Source of the DNA: DATKYQ01 sp964640665
GTDB taxonomy: Bacteria > Myxococcota > B64-G9
Length of the DNA: 64,000 nucleotides
Assembly (NCBI GenBank): GCA_964640665.1
Contig: CAZXHT010000024.1
Span: 1-64,000 of the forward strand
Direction: 5' to 3'
Below the pieces are notes generated by a model. That model ran no database searches, was not told the DNA's origin, and saw nothing but the letters and a program-made list of their open reading frames with translations. Positions 62,229-64,000 of the stretch are shown piece after piece. Within the stretch, counting starts at the first letter, position 1, and each line of letters begins with the position of its first letter. The position numbers were made by a program, and so were the translations under genes.

Positions 62229-63793
62229 CAGCCCGAATGATATCGATCTTGGCGCTTGCCTGGTTGGTATGGGGAACGCCGGCCGCGAGGCCCGCGATAG
62301 CCGAAGCCGGGGCGGACACCGACTGCAGCGGCCGGCCGGCCGCGGCGGCGGATGGATCGCCCGCCGATATGGATGACTGCGCGGTCGAGAGAATCCTGCG
62401 CCGGGCGGCATTGCGCGAGCACCTGCGAGCTTGTGTCGCGCAAGCGGAAGCCGGGCAGGTCAGGGTCTACGGCGGGTTCGATTTCTCGTTCGGCCTGCTG
62501 CCGGACGGGGGCATATCCGGGCTTTCGGTTCGCAAATCTGTTTTCGATCGCACCGTGTTGCCGGCTTGCCTGGGACGGACGATCAGCAAGCGACTGGGCA
62601 AGGGTGGGCCGGGCAAGGCCGCCCGCATCGTCGGACGACTCACCGTTCGCGAAAGATCTGCGCCTGATTTCTCGCTGTCTCTCTCTTGCGAATTGGTCAC
62701 CAGGCCCAAACCGCCCAAACCGCTGGCCGGCCTGTTCAAGGCGGGCCCCGGTGGTTTGACGGCCTCGTGCGCACTGGGAAAAGCGCGCCTGGTCATGCGC
62801 CTGGGAAATAGCGTTCGGGCAAACTCGCGCAACAGGGCCGCGGAGTTCATCGGGGCGGCAGGGGTGGATGAGTGTGAGGACCCCCTGCGCCAGGATCGTG
62901 AATGGAAACGCGCGGAATGGAAGAAGGCGCGCGAGAAGGCGCGCAAGTGCCTGGTGGCCTTTCTGGATGACGTCGATCTGGATGTCAGGGTGGTGGCCGC
63001 GGAGCGCATCGCCCGCGGGCACTACTGGCGGGGCCGCCGTGCTCTGACCGCGACCATCCGCCGCATGCTTACCCCAAAGGATTGCCAGGGGGATGATTGC
63101 GTGTTGGTTGCCCCGCCGGGGGCCGCAATGGGATATGCCCTGGTGCGGCTGGTCATGGCGCAGATCAGGCTGCGTCGTTTCGTGACCGACGATGTGCTCG
63201 ATGCCCTCGCGCGGCACGAGACGGCCGGAGTGCGCCTGCGGCTGGTGCGCGACATTCTGCCGCTCTGGCGGCAAGAGTTGCCGCAGGCCGCCGGGATTCT
63301 GCTGCATGATCAGGATTTCCAGGTGCGACTGATCTGCGCCGATCTCGCCTGCCAGCGCGAGGACCGCCGCGGGCGCGAAGTGTTTTTGGAAGCCTTGTCG
63401 GATGACGATCCGGTTCAACGTGCAGCTGCGGCAGTTTACGCCGGGAGTTGCGTGCGCCGCGCCCGCCTGAAGGTGATCGCTGCGGCCGAGAAAGAGAAGA
63501 TTCCCGCGGTGGCGCTGCTTCTACTGCAGGCGCTGCCGGCGGCGCCTGAAGATTTACTGGAAGAGCTCGCATCCGGCGCATTGCTGGATGCCTGTCCCGT
63601 GGTTCGCTATTTGGCTGTCAGGTTGCTCGGGCGCATGGAGTCGCCGCCGACAAAAAAAATAGGAGCTGCCTTGGCCAGGGAACCGAACCAGGTGCTGAAA
63701 AGCAGGCTCCGCGCACTTTTATCGGGAACTCACACTCCCACGACCGCCAGCCTACAACTCTGGCTGCAGCCCGCGCTCAAAGAGGATCGCTAA
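62213..63793 (+). CDS. Exported HEAT-like repeat protein
   Basis: 526 residues if started at the ATG at 62213; a TTG at 62225 that overlaps the previous stop and has GGGGA upstream is also plausible. A signal peptide (MISILALAWLVWGTPAARPA) precedes an AgmX/TonB-like segment (LREHLRACVAQAEAGQVRVYGGFDFSF...LPACLGRTISKRL), then HEAT-like helical repeats (about 270-510: DVDLDVRVVAAERIARG, LHDQDFQVRLICADLACQRE, LSDDDPVQRAAAAVYAG). It is probably a periplasmic scaffold of the DUF4159/VWA operon. Confidence 0.65.
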   Translation: MGIQLTARMISILALAWLVWGTPAARPAIAEAGADTDCSGRPAAAADGSPADMDDCAVERILRRAALREHLRACVAQAEAGQVRVYGGFDFSFGLLPDGGISGLSVRKSVFDRTVLPACLGRTISKRLGKGGPGKAARIVGRLTVRERSAPDFSLSLSCELVTRPKPPKPLAGLFKAGPGGLTASCALGKARLVMRLGNSVRANSRNRAAEFIGAAGVDECEDPLRQDREWKRAEWKKAREKARKCLVAFLDDVDLDVRVVAAERIARGHYWRGRRALTATIRRMLTPKDCQGDDCVLVAPPGAAMGYALVRLVMAQIRLRRFVTDDVLDALARHETAGVRLRLVRDILPLWRQELPQAAGILLHDQDFQVRLICADLACQREDRRGREVFLEALSDDDPVQRAAAAVYAGSCVRRARLKVIAAAEKEKIPAVALLLLQALPAAPEDLLEELASGALLDACPVVRYLAVRLLGRMESPPTKKIGAALAREPNQVLKSRLRALLSGTHTPTTASLQLWLQPALKEDR

Positions 63794-63808
63794 TATTACT
63801 CGCAGTCC

Positions 63809-64000
63809 TTATAAACCCATGAACTTGGCGGCGATAGTCTTCATGATTTCGTTGGTTCCGGCGAAGATCGACAAGACCCGGGTGTCGCGCCAGGCGCGGG
63901 CGATGGGGTACTCCTCGCAGTAGCCGTAACCGCCGTGTAGCTGGACGCACTGGTCGGCCACCCGTTTGGCCATCTCGGTCGTCCAGTACTTGGCCATCGA
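63809..64000 (-). CDS. Acyl-CoA dehydrogenase, C-terminal end (partial)
   Basis: Only the last 63 codons lie in the window: AKYWTTEMAKRVADQCVQLHGGYGYCEEYPIARAWRDTRVLSIFAGTNEIM is the classical acyl-CoA dehydrogenase ending (QLHGGYGY, RDxRVxxIFAGTNEI). The gene continues past 64000. It is a flavoprotein of fatty-acid or amino-acid oxidation; the substrate class cannot be seen. Confidence 0.95.
   Translation of the reverse strand, partial: SMAKYWTTEMAKRVADQCVQLHGGYGYCEEYPIARAWRDTRVLSIFAGTNEIMKTIAAKFMGL

Noticed and set aside
62111..63418. Long minus-strand open frame opposite the HEAT-like gene
   Set aside because: The plus-strand gene has a signal peptide and is coupled to the VWA gene; the other strand shows no motif.

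Overview
The window is a GC-rich, gene-dense chromosome segment from a Gram-negative bacterium, most likely a myxobacterium-like (Myxococcota / former deltaproteobacterial) lineage. The outer membrane is implied by waaA, a heptosyltransferase, lpxK and the mla genes. The lineage call rests on an AgmX/PglI-type C-terminal domain protein, a MYXO-CTERM-like sorting tail, a Ser/Thr kinase with WD40 repeats, a PilZ protein, and many lipoproteins and kelch or PEGA proteins. No rRNA, tRNA or CRISPR array was found.

Layout. (1) 1-1963: start of serC, a DUF1015 gene and an AgmX-like secreted protein. (2) 1855-10109: a 964-bp segment (end of the agmX-like gene plus most of the RNase Z gene) occurs twice at about 99.5% identity. 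The copies flank about 6.3 kb holding transposase pieces, a low-GC gene for an extremely acidic protein, a broken IS4-type transposase and a large DUF4838 protein. (3) 9238-19988: a minus-strand signalling operon, xseA - adenylate cyclase - Ser/Thr kinase with WD40 - membrane histidine kinase - FecR-like protein - soluble histidine kinase - rnz, with several start/stop overlaps. (4) 20071-33012: a DUF4143 ATPase, an orphan antitoxin, a PilP/secretin-like protein, an epimerase pseudogene, two large exported peptidases (S9 and gingipain-like C25), and thiC.

(5) 33081-46140: a Crp/Fnr regulator divergent from thiC across a perfect palindrome, mlaF and mlaD without mlaE, then the ffh-rpsP-KH-rimM-trmD-rplS translation cluster, a YhaN-like ATPase with a membrane segment and GC-rich palindromic insertions, rnhB, yraN, a zinc-ribbon membrane protein, rsmI and a DUF374 acyltransferase. 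(6) 46144-50369: an RNA ligase gene beside the lipid A/core genes waaA, heptosyltransferase and lpxK. (7) 50378-54016: a small defence/addiction block with two convergent VapBC-type modules, two small unknown genes and a Dam-type methylase with a PD-(D/E)XK nuclease. (8) 54143-64000: cell-envelope proteins (PEGA, kelch and Big-type lipoproteins), then a PilZ - unknown - DUF4159 - VWA - HEAT-like operon and the end of an acyl-CoA dehydrogenase gene.

Most promising for follow-up: the duplication-flanked insert with the poly-acidic protein, the kinase/cyclase operon, the RNA ligase in the lipid A neighbourhood, the palindromic insertions in the YhaN-like gene, and the compact toxin-antitoxin/restriction block.
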